DNA of 64,000 nt from Strongylocentrotus purpuratus (Eukaryota > Echinodermata > Echinoidea > Camarodonta > Strongylocentrotidae): NCBI RefSeq assembly GCF_000002235.5, contig NW_022145607.1, positions 36,984,529-37,048,528 of the forward strand, given 5' to 3'. The notes under the pieces are model-generated. The model searched no databases and was not told the DNA's origin. It saw nothing but the letters and a program-made list of their open reading frames with translations. The position numbers and the translations under genes are program-made. Position 1 is the stretch's first letter; each line of letters opens with the position of its first letter. Shown here piece after piece: positions 63,777 to 64,000 of the stretch.

Positions 63777-64000
63777 CTGCAATTTATCAAGAAATATTAC
63801 ATACCGGTAACATGAATGACAGAATACCAATACAGTGGTGAAATGTGTAACGCGCAAGTTTAACAAAGAAGAGATGGAGGTGAGAAACATTTTATTGAAT
63901 GATATTTTAAACACGATCGAGAGGGGATCAATACAGTTAAAGGGAATTAAAGGCAGAAAAGGTGGGAGTCAAGCTTAACATATTTCTATAAAATATAAAG

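Larger units (their letters stand above)
61418..63648 (-). other. Introns around exons 2 and 3, no element recognised
   Basis: Outside the coding exons this stretch is AT-rich. The only repeat I see is a short duplication of TGCACTGAGGGTGGAGAA(A/G)GG at 62821 and 63030, which copies the acceptor region of exon 2 into the upstream intron. Confidence 0.55.

Overview
The window looks like nuclear DNA of a marine invertebrate, most likely an echinoderm such as a sea urchin. The reasons are short phase-consistent exons in kilobase introns, AT-rich introns full of foldback elements, tRNA-derived SINEs ending in (ATT)n, CR1/L2-type LINEs and long CAN-triplet arrays. The species assignment is inference.

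One host gene fills almost the whole window on the minus strand: a divergent dynein heavy chain, read from right (N-terminal side) to left (C-terminal side). I could define 47 consecutive exons between 63776 and 6029. Every junction has AG/GT borders and every codon phase carries over. One further in-frame optional exon lies at 29008-29058. Together they give about 2,740 residues: the run-in to the motor, AAA1 (63.8-61.2 kb), AAA1/2 linker (59-55 kb), AAA2 (53.9-51 kb), AAA3 (50-45 kb), AAA4 (44.2-39.5 kb), stalk with microtubule-binding domain (38.9-21.6 kb), AAA5 (21-16 kb), AAA6 and the start of the C-terminal region (13-6 kb). Walker A boxes of AAA1, AAA2 and AAA3 are intact, while AAA4 has lost its lysine. 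The sequence departs from the very conserved axonemal and cytoplasmic heavy chains at usually fixed positions and carries a Ser-rich insert in the microtubule-binding domain. This fits the DNHD1 class best, but I infer that without an alignment. The tail lies beyond position 64000. The C-terminal end is unresolved: one good extra exon at 4655-4702, then only weak micro-exon candidates.

The introns hold the rest. They include two elements with 150-bp tandem cores (33.8-36.5 and 37.3-38.4 kb), one split by a 5'-truncated CR1/L2 LINE with an open reverse transcriptase frame. There are at least three older LINE ends, three or four SINE families, more than 20 foldback/MITE copies in at least a dozen families, a 1-kb polypyrimidine minisatellite (27.2-28.2 kb), and CAN-triplet arrays beside several splice donors. 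Two exons of the dynein have been copied locally: a 92-bp exon end occurs three times in tandem at 21.26-21.84 kb, and a decayed partial copy of the 19.2-kb exon sits at 19.57-19.64 kb. I see no second host gene, no functional tRNA or rRNA gene and no CRISPR array.
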